Assembly (NCBI GenBank): GCA_035523875.1
Contig: DATKPY010000048.1
Span: 1 to 64,000, forward strand
DNA from: JASHUC01 sp035523875
GTDB lineage: Bacteria > Pseudomonadota > Gammaproteobacteria > Steroidobacterales > Steroidobacteraceae
Length of the DNA stretch: 64,000 nucleotides
Direction: 5' to 3'
The notes beneath the pieces were generated by a model that was not told the origin of the DNA, searched no databases, and was given only the letters and a program-made list of their open reading frames with translations. Positions 32,810-41,947 of this stretch are shown piece by piece. The stretch's first letter is position 1, and every line of letters begins with the position of its first letter. Position numbers and translations under genes: made by a program.

Positions 32810-35077
32810 TCAGGCCGGCACCTCCTGCTGGGTGGGGGTGCAATCGAGGTCGAGCTTGGTGCCGTCCTTCGAGACGCTCACCCGCACCTGACCGCCTCCG
32901 GCAAGGCGACCGAACAGCAGCTCCTCGGCGAGTGGGCGCTTGATGTAGTCCTGGATGATGCGCGCCATCGGCCGGGCGCCCATCTTCGGATCGTAACCCT
33001 TCTCGGCGATCCAGCTGCGGGCGGCATCGTCGAGCAGCAGGCTCACGCCCTTCTGCTCGAGCTGCATCTCCACTTCGACGACGAGCTTCTCGACCACCCG
33101 CTCGATCGTCGGCGGGTCGAGCGAGGCGAACTGGATGATTGCATCGATGCGGTTGCGGAACTCGGGCGAGAACAGCCGCCGCACCGCCTCCATGCCATCG
33201 GTGCTGTGGTCGGAGTGGGTGAAGCCGATCGAGGGCCGGTTCATCTCCTGGGCGCCTGCATTGGTCGTCATGACGATGATGACGTGGCGGAAGTCGGCCT
33301 TGCGGCCGTTGTTGTCGGTGAGCGTCCCATGGTCCATCACCTGCAGCAGCAGGTTGAAGACATCCGGATGGGCCTTCTCGATCTCATCGAGGAGCAGCAC
33401 GCAGTGCGGGTGCTTGCTGATGGCCTCGGTGAGGAGCCCGCCCTGGTCGAACCCGACGTAGCCGGGGGGCGCGCCGATCAGGCGCGAGACCGTGTGCCGC
33501 TCCATGTACTCCGACATGTCGAAGCGGATGAACTCGATCCCCATGGTGATCGCGAGCTGGCGGGTGACCTCGGTCTTACCGACCCCGGTGGGGCCCGCGA
33601 AGAGGAAGCTCCCCACCGGCCGGGTCTGGTCGCCCAACCCCGAGCGCGCCATCTTGATCGAGGCCGCGAGCGCCTCGATCGCGCGATCCTGGCCGAAGAT
33701 GACGAGCTTCAAGTTGCGCTCGAGATTCTTGAGCAACTCGCGGTCGGAGCTCGACACGCTCTTCGCCGGAATGCGGGCCATGCGTGCCACCACATCCTCG
33801 ATGTGGCGCACCTCGACCGTATCCTCGCGCTCCGAGAGCGGCTTCAGGCGCAGCCGCGCCCCCGCCTCGTCGACCACGTCGATCGCCTTGTCGGGCAGAT
33901 GGCGCTCGTTGATGTGGCGCGCGGCGAGCTCGGCGGCGGCCTTGAGCGCATCGTCCGCGTACTTCACCGCGTGGTGCTCCTCGAAGCGGGTCTTGAGGCC
34001 CTGCAGGATCTCGATCGTCTCCTGCACGCTCGGCTCCGTCACGTCGATCTTCTGGAAGCGCCGCGCGAGCGCGTGGTCCTTCTCGAAGATGCCGCGGTAT
34101 TCCTGGTAGGTGGTCGAGCCGATGCAGCGGATCTCCCCGTTCGTGAGCACCGGCTTGATGAGGTTCGAGGCGTCCATGACGCCGCCGGAGGCGGCCCCCG
34201 CGCCGATGACGGTGTGGATCTCGTCGATGAAGAGGATCGCGCCCGGCTGCTTCTTGAGCTCCGTGATCACGCCCTTCAGGCGCTTCTCGAAATCCCCGCG
34301 GTACTTGGTGCCCGCGATCAGCGCACCCATGTCGAGCGCGTAGATCGTGCAGTCGGAGAGCACCTCGGGAACCTTGCCCTCGACGATGAGCCGGGCGAGC
34401 CCTTCGGCGATCGCGGTCTTGCCGACGCCCGCCTCCCCCACGTAGAGCGGATTGTTCTTGCGCCGGCGGCAGAGGATCTCGATCGTGCGTTCCACCTCGA
34501 GCTTGCGGCCGATGAGCGGATCGATGCGGCCTTCCTGCGCCAGGCGATTCAAGTTCGTCGTGTACTTCTCGAGCGCGCTGCCGCTCGCTTCCGGATCGCG
34601 CTCGGCCTCGACGCTCCCCTCCTCTTTGTCGGTCTTCTCCTCGGCGATCTTGGACAGTCCGTGCGAGATGTAGTTGACGACATCGAGACGCGAGACGTGC
34701 TGGCGATTGAGCAGGTACACGGCGTGGCTCTGCTTCTCGCTGAAGATCGCGACCAGCACATTGCCGACGCCCACCTCCTTCTTGCCGCTCGACTGCACGT
34801 GAAACACCGCGCGCTGCAGCACGCGCTGGAACCCGAGCGTCGGCTGCACCTCGCGCTCCTCGGCCTCATCGAGCCGTGGGGTCGACTGATCGAGGTGGTC
34901 CTTCAGCTCCTGCTTGAGCTTGGCGAGATCCGCGCCGCAGGCGCGCAGGATCTCGCGCACCTTCGGGGTATCGAGGATGGCGAGCAGCAGGTGCTCGACC
35001 GTCAAATACTCGTGACGCGCCTCGCGCGCCTGATGAAAGGCGTCGTTGAGGCAGTATTCAAGCTCGTTGGAAAGCAC
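32810..35077 (-). CDS. clpA: ATP-dependent Clp protease ATPase subunit ClpA
   Basis: The 755-aa AAA+ unfoldase partners with ClpP. It has an N-domain that binds ClpS (residues 1-about 140), a first ATPase with GEAGVGKTAIAEG and VLFIDEIHTVIGAG-like Walker motifs, and a second with FAGPTGVGKTE and LLLDEIEKAHPDV. A ClpP-binding loop (IGF in RPSIGFTHSDH) follows in the D2 domain. Length equals E. coli ClpA (758 aa). It is downstream of clpS in the same direction. Confidence 0.97.
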   Translation of the reverse strand: MLSNELEYCLNDAFHQAREARHEYLTVEHLLLAILDTPKVREILRACGADLAKLKQELKDHLDQSTPRLDEAEEREVQPTLGFQRVLQRAVFHVQSSGKKEVGVGNVLVAIFSEKQSHAVYLLNRQHVSRLDVVNYISHGLSKIAEEKTDKEEGSVEAERDPEASGSALEKYTTNLNRLAQEGRIDPLIGRKLEVERTIEILCRRRKNNPLYVGEAGVGKTAIAEGLARLIVEGKVPEVLSDCTIYALDMGALIAGTKYRGDFEKRLKGVITELKKQPGAILFIDEIHTVIGAGAASGGVMDASNLIKPVLTNGEIRCIGSTTYQEYRGIFEKDHALARRFQKIDVTEPSVQETIEILQGLKTRFEEHHAVKYADDALKAAAELAARHINERHLPDKAIDVVDEAGARLRLKPLSEREDTVEVRHIEDVVARMARIPAKSVSSSDRELLKNLERNLKLVIFGQDRAIEALAASIKMARSGLGDQTRPVGSFLFAGPTGVGKTEVTRQLAITMGIEFIRFDMSEYMERHTVSRLIGAPPGYVGFDQGGLLTEAISKHPHCVLLLDEIEKAHPDVFNLLLQVMDHGTLTDNNGRKADFRHVIIVMTTNAGAQEMNRPSIGFTHSDHSTDGMEAVRRLFSPEFRNRIDAIIQFASLDPPTIERVVEKLVVEVEMQLEQKGVSLLLDDAARSWIAEKGYDPKMGARPMARIIQDYIKRPLAEELLFGRLAGGGQVRVSVSKDGTKLDLDCTPTQQEVPA

Positions 35078-35113
35078 GTTTTCTCCAAAGCCTTCGAGTC
35101 GTTTAACCGCGGT

Positions 35114-35440
35114 TCAAGCCTCTTCCAGGGTACACATGAGCGGATGCTGGTGGTCGCGCGCGTAGGTGGTCACCTGCGCCACCTTAGTTTCTGCGATCTC
35201 GTATGTGAAGACCCCACATGAGCCTTTGCCCTTGGTGTGGACCTCCAGCATGATGCGCGTTGCCGTCGGACGGTTCATGGCGAAGAACTTTTCCAGCACA
35301 TCGACGACAAACTCCATCGGGGTGTAATCGTCGTTGAGCAGAATCACCCGGTAGAGCGGAGGCTGTTTGACCTCGGGCCGCGACTCCTCGACGACGACGC
35401 CGCCGTCCGGGCGGGCGGGGTGCGGATCCGACGTGGACAT
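35114..35440 (-). CDS. clpS: ClpS N-end-rule adaptor
   Basis: The 108-aa product has a flexible N-terminus and the ClpS core PPLYRVILLNDDYTPMEFVV, with the substrate-binding Asn/Asp/Asp and Met, then HTKGKGSCGVFTYEIAETK with the conserved binding-pocket His. It delivers N-degron substrates to ClpA. ATG 35440 is the family start; the eleven codons upstream are non-coding. It is divergent from gspC with a 176-base promoter region. Confidence 0.96.
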   Translation of the reverse strand: MSTSDPHPARPDGGVVVEESRPEVKQPPLYRVILLNDDYTPMEFVVDVLEKFFAMNRPTATRIMLEVHTKGKGSCGVFTYEIAETKVAQVTTYARDHQHPLMCTLEEA

Positions 35441-35616
35441 TACGTCTTTATAGGGGTCGCGAAACCCCAACACAAGGGCCTCTTTGGCGGGCGAAATGCG
35501 ACGTACGAAACCGATTGCGAAACAATTGCTTGAGACCCGCAGCTGAGCGCTCGTATGATTGCCCGCGCTCGAAGCTCGCGTAAGGTGATGGTGCGACGAG
35601 TGAAGCTCGGCAAGCG

Positions 35617-36576
35617 ATGAATGCAGTGACCTCCTGGCTCGGGACGATGGCAGGCTCCGCCGGCTGGCAGAGCGTGCTCAGATCGCGGGCGCCGCAGGTT
35701 GCGGTCTGGACGCTCGCGCTCGCGCTCGGGGCCCAAGCCGCGCTCATCGTGACGCGCCTCGCCGGCGCGGATCGCCGCCCGGTGAGTCTTGCTCAGCCCG
35801 CGATGACGGCGCTCGCACCGGGTGCGCGCGTGGACGTGGCCGCCATCGCGAGCAGTCACCTCTTCGGTGCACCGCCGGTCGCGCGCCCGGTGCTCGATGC
35901 GTCCAATGCGCCCCCGACGCGCATGCCGCTCGTGCTCACCGGGACACTCGCCGCCAACCTGCCGACGGACGGGCTTGCGATCATCGGCCCGAGCGCCGCC
36001 TCCTCGAAGGTGTATGCAGTCGGCGACAACGTTCCGGGCGGTGCGCGGCTGCACGCCGTGTACGACGATCGGGTGCTCATCGAGCGGGAAGGTCATCTCG
36101 AAACGCTGCAGCTGCCGCGGCAGTTCGCCGCCGGTCCGGGGCCGCGCAGCGGCGGGTTCCGGCCCGTGAGCTCCTTCGAGCGCTTCCGCCGCGCGCTCGC
36201 GCAGGATCCGGGCGTCGTCGGGGACGTGATGCGGCCCACCCCGGTGTTCGCCGACGGCCACCAGCGCGGCTATCGCGTCTACCCCGGGCGTAACCGTCAG
36301 GCCTTCATGAGCCTCGGGTTGCGGCCGGGCGATCTGGTCGTCGCCGTCAACAACACCCCGCTCGACGATCCGGCGCGCGGCGAGGAGATCTTCCGCACGT
36401 TGAGCTCGGCAAGCGAGGCGCACGTCACGGTCATGCGCAACGGGCGCACGCAGGATCTCACGCTCAATCTGTCGCAGATCGCCTCGGAGGCCGACCAGCT
36501 GGCCGGACAGGACGGCACCAATCCGGGCTCGACCGATGCGGCCGGACTGCCCGGTCCAGCCGCGGGCTCGGACTGA
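35617..36576 (+). CDS. gspC: Type II secretion protein GspC
   Basis: The 319-aa inner-membrane protein has a short cytoplasmic N-terminus and one membrane helix (VAVWTLALALGAQAALIV, residues about 28-45). A periplasmic HR domain follows (IASSHLFGAPP, RMPLVLTGTLAANLPTDGLA, VYAVGDNVPGGARLHAVYDD). A C-terminal PDZ domain has GYRVYPGRNRQAFMSLGLRP and GDLVVAVNNTPLDDP. GspC links the inner-membrane platform to the secretin, encoded next. Confidence 0.93.
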   Translation: MNAVTSWLGTMAGSAGWQSVLRSRAPQVAVWTLALALGAQAALIVTRLAGADRRPVSLAQPAMTALAPGARVDVAAIASSHLFGAPPVARPVLDASNAPPTRMPLVLTGTLAANLPTDGLAIIGPSAASSKVYAVGDNVPGGARLHAVYDDRVLIEREGHLETLQLPRQFAAGPGPRSGGFRPVSSFERFRRALAQDPGVVGDVMRPTPVFADGHQRGYRVYPGRNRQAFMSLGLRPGDLVVAVNNTPLDDPARGEEIFRTLSSASEAHVTVMRNGRTQDLTLNLSQIASEADQLAGQDGTNPGSTDAAGLPGPAAGSD

Positions 36577-36606
36577 GGCGCACACGTGGGATCGGGGGGT
36601 TCATCG

Positions 36607-38718
36607 ATGCAAACAAGCGCCGCGGTCGCGCGACTCCTTCGTGCCGGCCTCGCCTGCGCGGCGCTCGCGGCGTCGGGCTCGCTCGCGTGGGGCCAGTCGG
36701 CGAGCGAGCGCATCACGCCGAATTTCGAGGACACCGACCTCGGGCAGGTCGCACGCGCGGTCGCCATGGCCACCCACAAGACCTTCATCATCGACCCGCG
36801 CGTGCGCGCGCAGGTGACGATGCTCTCCTCGACGCCCATGTCCCCGGATGCCTTCTATCAGGCCTTCCTCGCGATCCTGCAGGTGCACGGATTCATGGCG
36901 GCGCAGACCGGGAACATCGTGAAGATCGTGCCGGATGCCGGCGAGCGCTACTACCCCGGGATCGACCTGCCCGAGCACGTGAGCTCGAGCTCGGATGAGA
37001 TCGTGACGCAGGTGATCCAGGTGCGCAACGTGAGCGCGCAGCAGCTGGTGCCGGTGTTGCGACCGCTCGTCCCGCAGAACGGGGATTTGACCGCCTATCC
37101 GCCCGCGAATGTGCTCATCATCTCCGACCGTGCGGCCAACGTGAGCCGCCTGATGCGCATCATCGCGCGCATCGATACCTCCACCAACACCGACGTGGAC
37201 GTGCTGCAGATGCAGAACGCCTCGGCGACCGATGTGGCGCGCGTGGTGACCTCGCTTTTCCAGAGCCAGCTCCAGGAGGGGGGCGCGCCGCTGCGCATCG
37301 TGGCCGATGAGCGCTCCAACAGCATTCTGCTGAGCGGCGATCCGAACGAGCGGCTGCGCGCGCGGGCGCTCATCGCTCACCTCGACACCCCGAGCGGCGC
37401 CATCGGCAACACCGAGGTGAAGTACCTGCACTACGAGGATGCGGAGAAGCTCGCCCCGAAGCTCAAGGAGCAGATCACGGGCGAGAGCGCCGCGGCCGGC
37501 ACGGGCGGCGGCGCGGCGAGCGCGGCGCAGGCCGAGAAGAGCACCGAGATCTGGGCCGACACGGAGAACAACGCGCTCGTCATCACGGCACCGGCCAAGA
37601 CGATGCGCGAGATCAACTCCATCATCGACAAGCTCGACATCCGCCGCGCCCAGGTGCTCGTCGAGGCGATCATCGTCGATGTCGATCTCGACAAGGAGAC
37701 CGAGCTCGGCGTGAACTGGGCGACCTTCTCGCAGGGCTCGGTGATCCCGGGGGCCACCTTCCTCACCCCGGTGGGCGGTGCGAGCCTGGTCGACCTCGCG
37801 AGCTCCATCATCAATCCGGCGAATCTCCCCTCCACCGGCCTCGTGAACGGCACGACGGTCGCGATCGGGCGCATCGCCAAGACCGGCATCAGCTTCGCGG
37901 CGATGCTGCGCGCGCTGCAGAGCAACGACGACTCGAACATCATCGCGACCCCCTCCACGGTGACCATGGATCACCAGGAGGCGACGATCAAGATCGCGCA
38001 GGAAGTGCCGTTCATCACCGGTCAGTACTCCAATGCGAGCACCGCGGTGGCCGGCACCGTGACGCCGTTCCAGACGATCCAGCGCGAGGAAGTCGGCACC
38101 ATCCTCAAGATCACCCCGCAGATCAACGAGGGCGATGCCGTCATCCTCAAGATCTCCATCGAGAGCTCGAGCGTCGTGCCGAAGGACGCCGGGCCCGAGG
38201 GAGCGGTCGACTTGACCACGAACAAGCGCACCGTCGAAACCAACGTCATGATCGAGAACGGCGGCATCATCGTGATCGGCGGGCTCATCAGCAACGAGTA
38301 CGATCGCAACGACACCGGCGTGCCGGTGCTCTCGCATATCCCGGTCCTCGGGCAGCTGTTCCAGGACCGCCAGGGGACCCTCGAGAAGAAGGACCTGATG
38401 ATCTTCATCCGGCCGCAGATTCTGAACAACGGCGCCGACACCGCGCTCTCGACCGAGTCGAAGTACAACTTCATCCGTCAGGAGCAACGCAACGTGGGCA
38501 CGCGCGAGCTGATCCCGTTGGTCCCCGGCCAGAAGAGCTCGGTGCTGCCGCCGTTCCCGGCGGAGGCGGCCAAGCGGGCGATGCCTGCGCCAGCCCACAC
38601 GGGCGGCGCGTCATCCTCGAGCTCCTCGAGCTCCTCGAGCAGCGCGGCGGCGAGCACGGGCTCGGCCACTGCGCACCCCGCCCCGCAGGCGCAAACGGCA
38701 CCGGCGTCCCCGCAATGA
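36607..38718 (+). CDS. gspD: Type II secretion secretin GspD
   Basis: The 703-aa outer-membrane secretin has a signal peptide (residues about 1-32, ending AWGQS) and an N0 domain (NFEDTDLGQVARAVAMATHK). N1-N3 domains follow (VIQVRNVSAQQLVPVLRPLV, VLIISDRAANVSRLMRII, EVKYLHYEDAEKLAPKL). The secretin core has VPFITGQYS and EVGTILKITPQI, and ends VPVLSHIPVLGQLFQDR. The tail (last 50 residues) is a Ser/Ala/Pro low-complexity stretch. ATG 36607 with GGGGGG upstream is preferred over a GTG at 36586. It overlaps gspE by ATGA. Confidence 0.95.
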   Translation: MQTSAAVARLLRAGLACAALAASGSLAWGQSASERITPNFEDTDLGQVARAVAMATHKTFIIDPRVRAQVTMLSSTPMSPDAFYQAFLAILQVHGFMAAQTGNIVKIVPDAGERYYPGIDLPEHVSSSSDEIVTQVIQVRNVSAQQLVPVLRPLVPQNGDLTAYPPANVLIISDRAANVSRLMRIIARIDTSTNTDVDVLQMQNASATDVARVVTSLFQSQLQEGGAPLRIVADERSNSILLSGDPNERLRARALIAHLDTPSGAIGNTEVKYLHYEDAEKLAPKLKEQITGESAAAGTGGGAASAAQAEKSTEIWADTENNALVITAPAKTMREINSIIDKLDIRRAQVLVEAIIVDVDLDKETELGVNWATFSQGSVIPGATFLTPVGGASLVDLASSIINPANLPSTGLVNGTTVAIGRIAKTGISFAAMLRALQSNDDSNIIATPSTVTMDHQEATIKIAQEVPFITGQYSNASTAVAGTVTPFQTIQREEVGTILKITPQINEGDAVILKISIESSSVVPKDAGPEGAVDLTTNKRTVETNVMIENGGIIVIGGLISNEYDRNDTGVPVLSHIPVLGQLFQDRQGTLEKKDLMIFIRPQILNNGADTALSTESKYNFIRQEQRNVGTRELIPLVPGQKSSVLPPFPAEAAKRAMPAPAHTGGASSSSSSSSSSSAAASTGSATAHPAPQAQTAPASPQ

Positions 38719-40214
38719 GCGAGGTCACGACGGCTCCGGTGCTCGCACCGCCCCCCGAGCGGCGGCTGTCGTTCGCCTACGCCAAGCGCCACGGCGTGCT
38801 CGTGCGCAGCATCAGCGATCACCACGCCGACTGCGCCTTGCGCATCGGTGCCTCGCCGCTCGCGCTGGCGGAGGTGCGCCGCCTGCTGCGCCTGCCGCTC
38901 ACGATCGAGCGGGTGGACGAGCCCGCCTTCGATGCGCTCCTGCGCCGCTCGTACGAGGCCGGATCGGATGCGATGCAGGCGGTGGAGGGGTTCGAGGATA
39001 CGACCGACTTGGCGCACCTCGCCCAGGACTTACCCGAGCAGGCCGATCTCCTCGAGAGCGAGGACGACGCGCCGATCATCCGTCTCATCAACGCGGTGCT
39101 CACGCAGGCGGTGAAGGAGAACGCCTCGGACATTCACATCGAGCCGTTCGAGAACCGGCTCGTGGTGCGCTTTCGCGTCGACGGCGTGCTGCGCGAGGTG
39201 CTGCAATCGAAGCGCGCGGTGGCCCCGCTCGTCGTCTCGCGCATCAAGGTCATGTCGAAGCTCGATATCGCCGAGAAGCGCCTGCCGCAAGACGGGCGCA
39301 TCAGCCTGCGCATCGCGGGGCGCGCGGTGGACGTGCGCGTCTCGACCGTGCCCTCCGGCCACGGCGAGCGCGTGGTGCTGCGTATCCTCGACAAGCAGGC
39401 CGGACGGCTCGAGCTCCACTCCCTCGGCATGGACCCGAAGACCGAGCAGCTGATCGACGAGCTCATCTTCAAGCCGCACGGCATCCTCCTCGTCACCGGG
39501 CCCACCGGCTCGGGCAAGACGACGACGCTCTATTCGGCGCTCGAGCGCTTGAACGACCACACCCGCAACATCATGACCGTCGAGGATCCGATCGAGTACT
39601 ACATCGACGGGATCGGGCAGATGCAGGTCAACACGAAGGTCGAGATGACCTTCGCGCGCGGACTGCGCGCGATCCTGCGCCAGGACCCCGATGTGGTGAT
39701 GGTGGGCGAAATCCGCGATCTCGAAACCGCGCAGATCGCCGTGCAGGCGAGCCTCACCGGTCACCTCGTGCTCTCCACGCTCCACACCAACACCGCGGTC
39801 GGGGCCATCACGCGCCTGCGCGACATGGGCATCGAGCCGTTCCTGCTCTCCTCGAGCCTGATCGGCGTGCTCGCGCAGCGGCTCGTGCGCGTGCTCAATC
39901 CGGAGTCGAAGCAGCCGTTCCAGGCGGGCGAGTACGAGCGCCGCCTGCTCAATCTCGCCCCGGGGGAGCCCTCCCCGACGCTCTATCGTCCGGGCCGGGA
40001 CGCGGGCGGCGGCTATCGCGGACGCACCGGGGTGTACGAGCTCGTGGTCGTCGACGACACGATGCGCACCATGATCCACGATCGCGCGGCCGAGCACGAG
40101 CTCGAGCGCTACGCGCGCACACTCACCCCGTCGATTCGCGATGACGGACGCAGCAAAGTGCTTCAGGGCGAGACCACGCTCGAGGAAGTGCTGCGCGTGA
40201 CGCGCGAAGACTAG
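38715..40214 (+). CDS. gspE: Type II secretion ATPase GspE without zinc motif
   Basis: The 499-aa cytoplasmic hexameric ATPase powers pseudopilus assembly. It shows NASDIHIEPFENRLVVRFRV, Walker A GPTGSGKTT (262-270), the Asp box TVEDPIEYYI, Walker B LRQDPDVVMVGEIRDLETAQ and the His box LHTNTAVGAITRL. The expected tetracysteine between LAQRLVRVL and YRGRTGVYEL is gone: residues 395-433 have no Cys (LNPESKQ, YRPGRDAGGGYRG). The only Cys in the protein is residue 40. Otherwise it is a full-length GspE. Confidence 0.95.
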   Translation: MSEVTTAPVLAPPPERRLSFAYAKRHGVLVRSISDHHADCALRIGASPLALAEVRRLLRLPLTIERVDEPAFDALLRRSYEAGSDAMQAVEGFEDTTDLAHLAQDLPEQADLLESEDDAPIIRLINAVLTQAVKENASDIHIEPFENRLVVRFRVDGVLREVLQSKRAVAPLVVSRIKVMSKLDIAEKRLPQDGRISLRIAGRAVDVRVSTVPSGHGERVVLRILDKQAGRLELHSLGMDPKTEQLIDELIFKPHGILLVTGPTGSGKTTTLYSALERLNDHTRNIMTVEDPIEYYIDGIGQMQVNTKVEMTFARGLRAILRQDPDVVMVGEIRDLETAQIAVQASLTGHLVLSTLHTNTAVGAITRLRDMGIEPFLLSSSLIGVLAQRLVRVLNPESKQPFQAGEYERRLLNLAPGEPSPTLYRPGRDAGGGYRGRTGVYELVVVDDTMRTMIHDRAAEHELERYARTLTPSIRDDGRSKVLQGETTLEEVLRVTRED

Positions 40215-40250
40215 ACGGTCCGGCAGGCAAGCCGACGAGTCGCAACGCCC

Positions 40251-41465
40251 ATGGGCGCCTTCGAGTACACAGCTCTCGACAACGGTGGCCGCGAGCGCAA
40301 GGGCATCCTCGAGGGCGACACCGCCCGCCAGGTGCGCCAGCTCCTGCGCGAGCGGCAGTTGCTGCCGGTCGCCGTCACCGAGGTCGCCCAGCGCGAGGCG
40401 ACCGCGCAGAAGCATTTCAGCCTGATGCGCCGCGTGTCGGCGACGGACCTGGCGCTGTTCACGCGGCAGCTCGCGACGCTCGTGCGCGCGGGGCTGCCGC
40501 TCGAGGAATCGCTCCTCGCGGTGTCCCAGCAGACCGAGAGGCCGCGCGTACAGAGCATCATCCTCGGCGTGCGCTCGCGCGTGATGGAAGGGCACACCCT
40601 CGCCGACGGCTTCGCCGATTTTCCGCGCGTGTTTCCCGAGATCTACCGCGCGACGGTGGCGGCCGGCGAGCAGTCGGGGCACCTCGACCGCGTGCTCGAG
40701 CGGCTCGCCGACTACACCGAGAGTCGCGAGGAGATCCGCCAGAAGATCCTGGGCGCGATGCTCTATCCGATCGTGCTCTCGGTCATGTGCTTCGTGATCG
40801 TCTCGGGCCTGCTCGTCTACGTCGTGCCGAAGGTGGTCTCGGTGTTCGAGTCCACCCACGCGCAGCTCCCGTTCATGACGCGGCTGCTGATCGCGGTGAG
40901 CGGCTTCCTGCAGGCCTACGTGGTCTGGCTGCTCGTGGGCGGGGTGGCGCTCGCCGTGATTCTCACCCGCTGGCTGCGTCTGCCGGGTCCGCGGCGGCGG
41001 TTCCACCGGCTGCAGCTCACGCTCCCGCTCGTCGGCAAGCTCGCGCGCGGCTTCAACACCACGCGCTTCACCCGCACACTGAGCATCCTCACCTCGAGCG
41101 CCGTCCCGGTGCTCGAGGCGCTGCGCATCGCCGGGGAGGTCGTCACCAATCTGCCGATGCGCGATGCGATCCTCGAGACCACGCAGCGCGTGCGCGAGGG
41201 GGCGCCGATCGGACGCTCGCTCGCCGCGAGCAAGCTCTTTCCGCCGATGACGATCCATCTGATCTCGAGCGGCGAGGCGAGCGGGGAGCTCGAGAGCATG
41301 CTCGATCGGGCCTCGCAGAGTCAGGAGCGCGAGCTTGACGGACTGCTCACCGCGATGGTCGGACTGCTGGGGCCGCTGCTCATCGTGGTGATGGGGCTCT
41401 TTGTCATGGGCATCGTTTTTGCCATGCTCATGCCGATCTTCGAAATGAACAACCTCATCCACTGA
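40251..41465 (+). CDS. gspF: Type II secretion platform protein GspF
   Basis: The 404-aa inner-membrane protein has two homologous GspF domains, each a cytoplasmic helical bundle followed by a membrane segment. Family segments are LFTRQLATLVRAGLPLEESL, FPEIYRATVAAGEQSGHLD, NTTRFTRTLSILTSSAVPVL and a matching SGEASGELESMLDRAS. Membrane helices lie near 172-192 (PIVLSVMCFVIVSGLLVYVV), 222-240 and 368-392. The remaining gsp genes (G-N) are not in this window. Confidence 0.95.
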   Translation: MGAFEYTALDNGGRERKGILEGDTARQVRQLLRERQLLPVAVTEVAQREATAQKHFSLMRRVSATDLALFTRQLATLVRAGLPLEESLLAVSQQTERPRVQSIILGVRSRVMEGHTLADGFADFPRVFPEIYRATVAAGEQSGHLDRVLERLADYTESREEIRQKILGAMLYPIVLSVMCFVIVSGLLVYVVPKVVSVFESTHAQLPFMTRLLIAVSGFLQAYVVWLLVGGVALAVILTRWLRLPGPRRRFHRLQLTLPLVGKLARGFNTTRFTRTLSILTSSAVPVLEALRIAGEVVTNLPMRDAILETTQRVREGAPIGRSLAASKLFPPMTIHLISSGEASGELESMLDRASQSQERELDGLLTAMVGLLGPLLIVVMGLFVMGIVFAMLMPIFEMNNLIH

Positions 41466-41483
41466 GCGTTCCCCGCCTGGGAT

Positions 41484-41765
41484 ATGAGCGAGAAGCCCGA
41501 ATCGGACGAGTTCGACGAGGAAGACGCGGACGAGCCGGTGGCGGAAGACCCGGACGTCGATCTCGATCAGGTCATCAAGGACCTCGACCTCGCCAAGCGC
41601 AGGAGCGCGAAGAGCGGCGATCCGGCGTGGCGGCGCTTGGAGAAGCTCCTCGAGGAGCGGCGCACGGCGGAGCTCACGAGCGATTTCGACGACTACGAGA
41701 TCGGCGACCCGGAGGCGCAAGCCCACGCGCGCCGGGGCGCGGCCAAGCGGCCGCCCAAGCGCTGA
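41484..41765 (+). CDS. Small acidic protein (93 aa) after gspF
   Basis: The product starts MSEKPESDEFDEEDADEPVA with a very acidic N-terminus, then VDLDQVIKDLDLAKRRS, WRRLEKLLEERRTAELTSDF and a basic tail. The layout (acidic region, then a helix of type R-x-L-E-x-x-L-E-E-R-R) resembles small PA3496-like proteins, but I cannot confirm this. It begins 18 bases after gspF, so it is probably cotranscribed. A chance frame is unlikely given its non-random composition. Confidence 0.65.
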   Translation: MSEKPESDEFDEEDADEPVAEDPDVDLDQVIKDLDLAKRRSAKSGDPAWRRLEKLLEERRTAELTSDFDDYEIGDPEAQAHARRGAAKRPPKR

Positions 41766-41947
41766 ATCGAGCGCTCGAGCGGGAAGCGCGCAGGCTCGGG
41801 CGTCGCCCAATCGCGACGCCGGGCTCCTCATCAAAGCAACAGTCAGTTACGCGTCAACGACGTGCGTATCGACACGTTCCTGCAACGTGCCGTAGGCTAT
41901 AAGTCGAGCAGGGCGGCGCACAGCGCAGCGCGATCGCGAGGTCGGTC

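Noticed and set aside
33206..35221. A 671-codon open frame antisense to clpA/clpS
   Set aside because: ClpA is intact on the other strand; the antisense frame is a GC-content artefact.
36601..38598. A 665-codon open frame antisense to gspD
   Set aside because: gspD is complete with signal peptide and secretin motifs; the antisense product is low-complexity.
38599..38660. Serine-codon repeat at the gspD 3' end as a phase-variable tract
   Set aside because: The units are few and imperfect and lie in a disordered tail close to the stop, so slippage would hardly affect the protein.
39030..41834. A 934-codon open frame antisense to gspE, gspF and the acidic gene
   Set aside because: It mirrors well-conserved gsp genes and has a low-complexity His/Arg/Asp composition with no recognisable fold.
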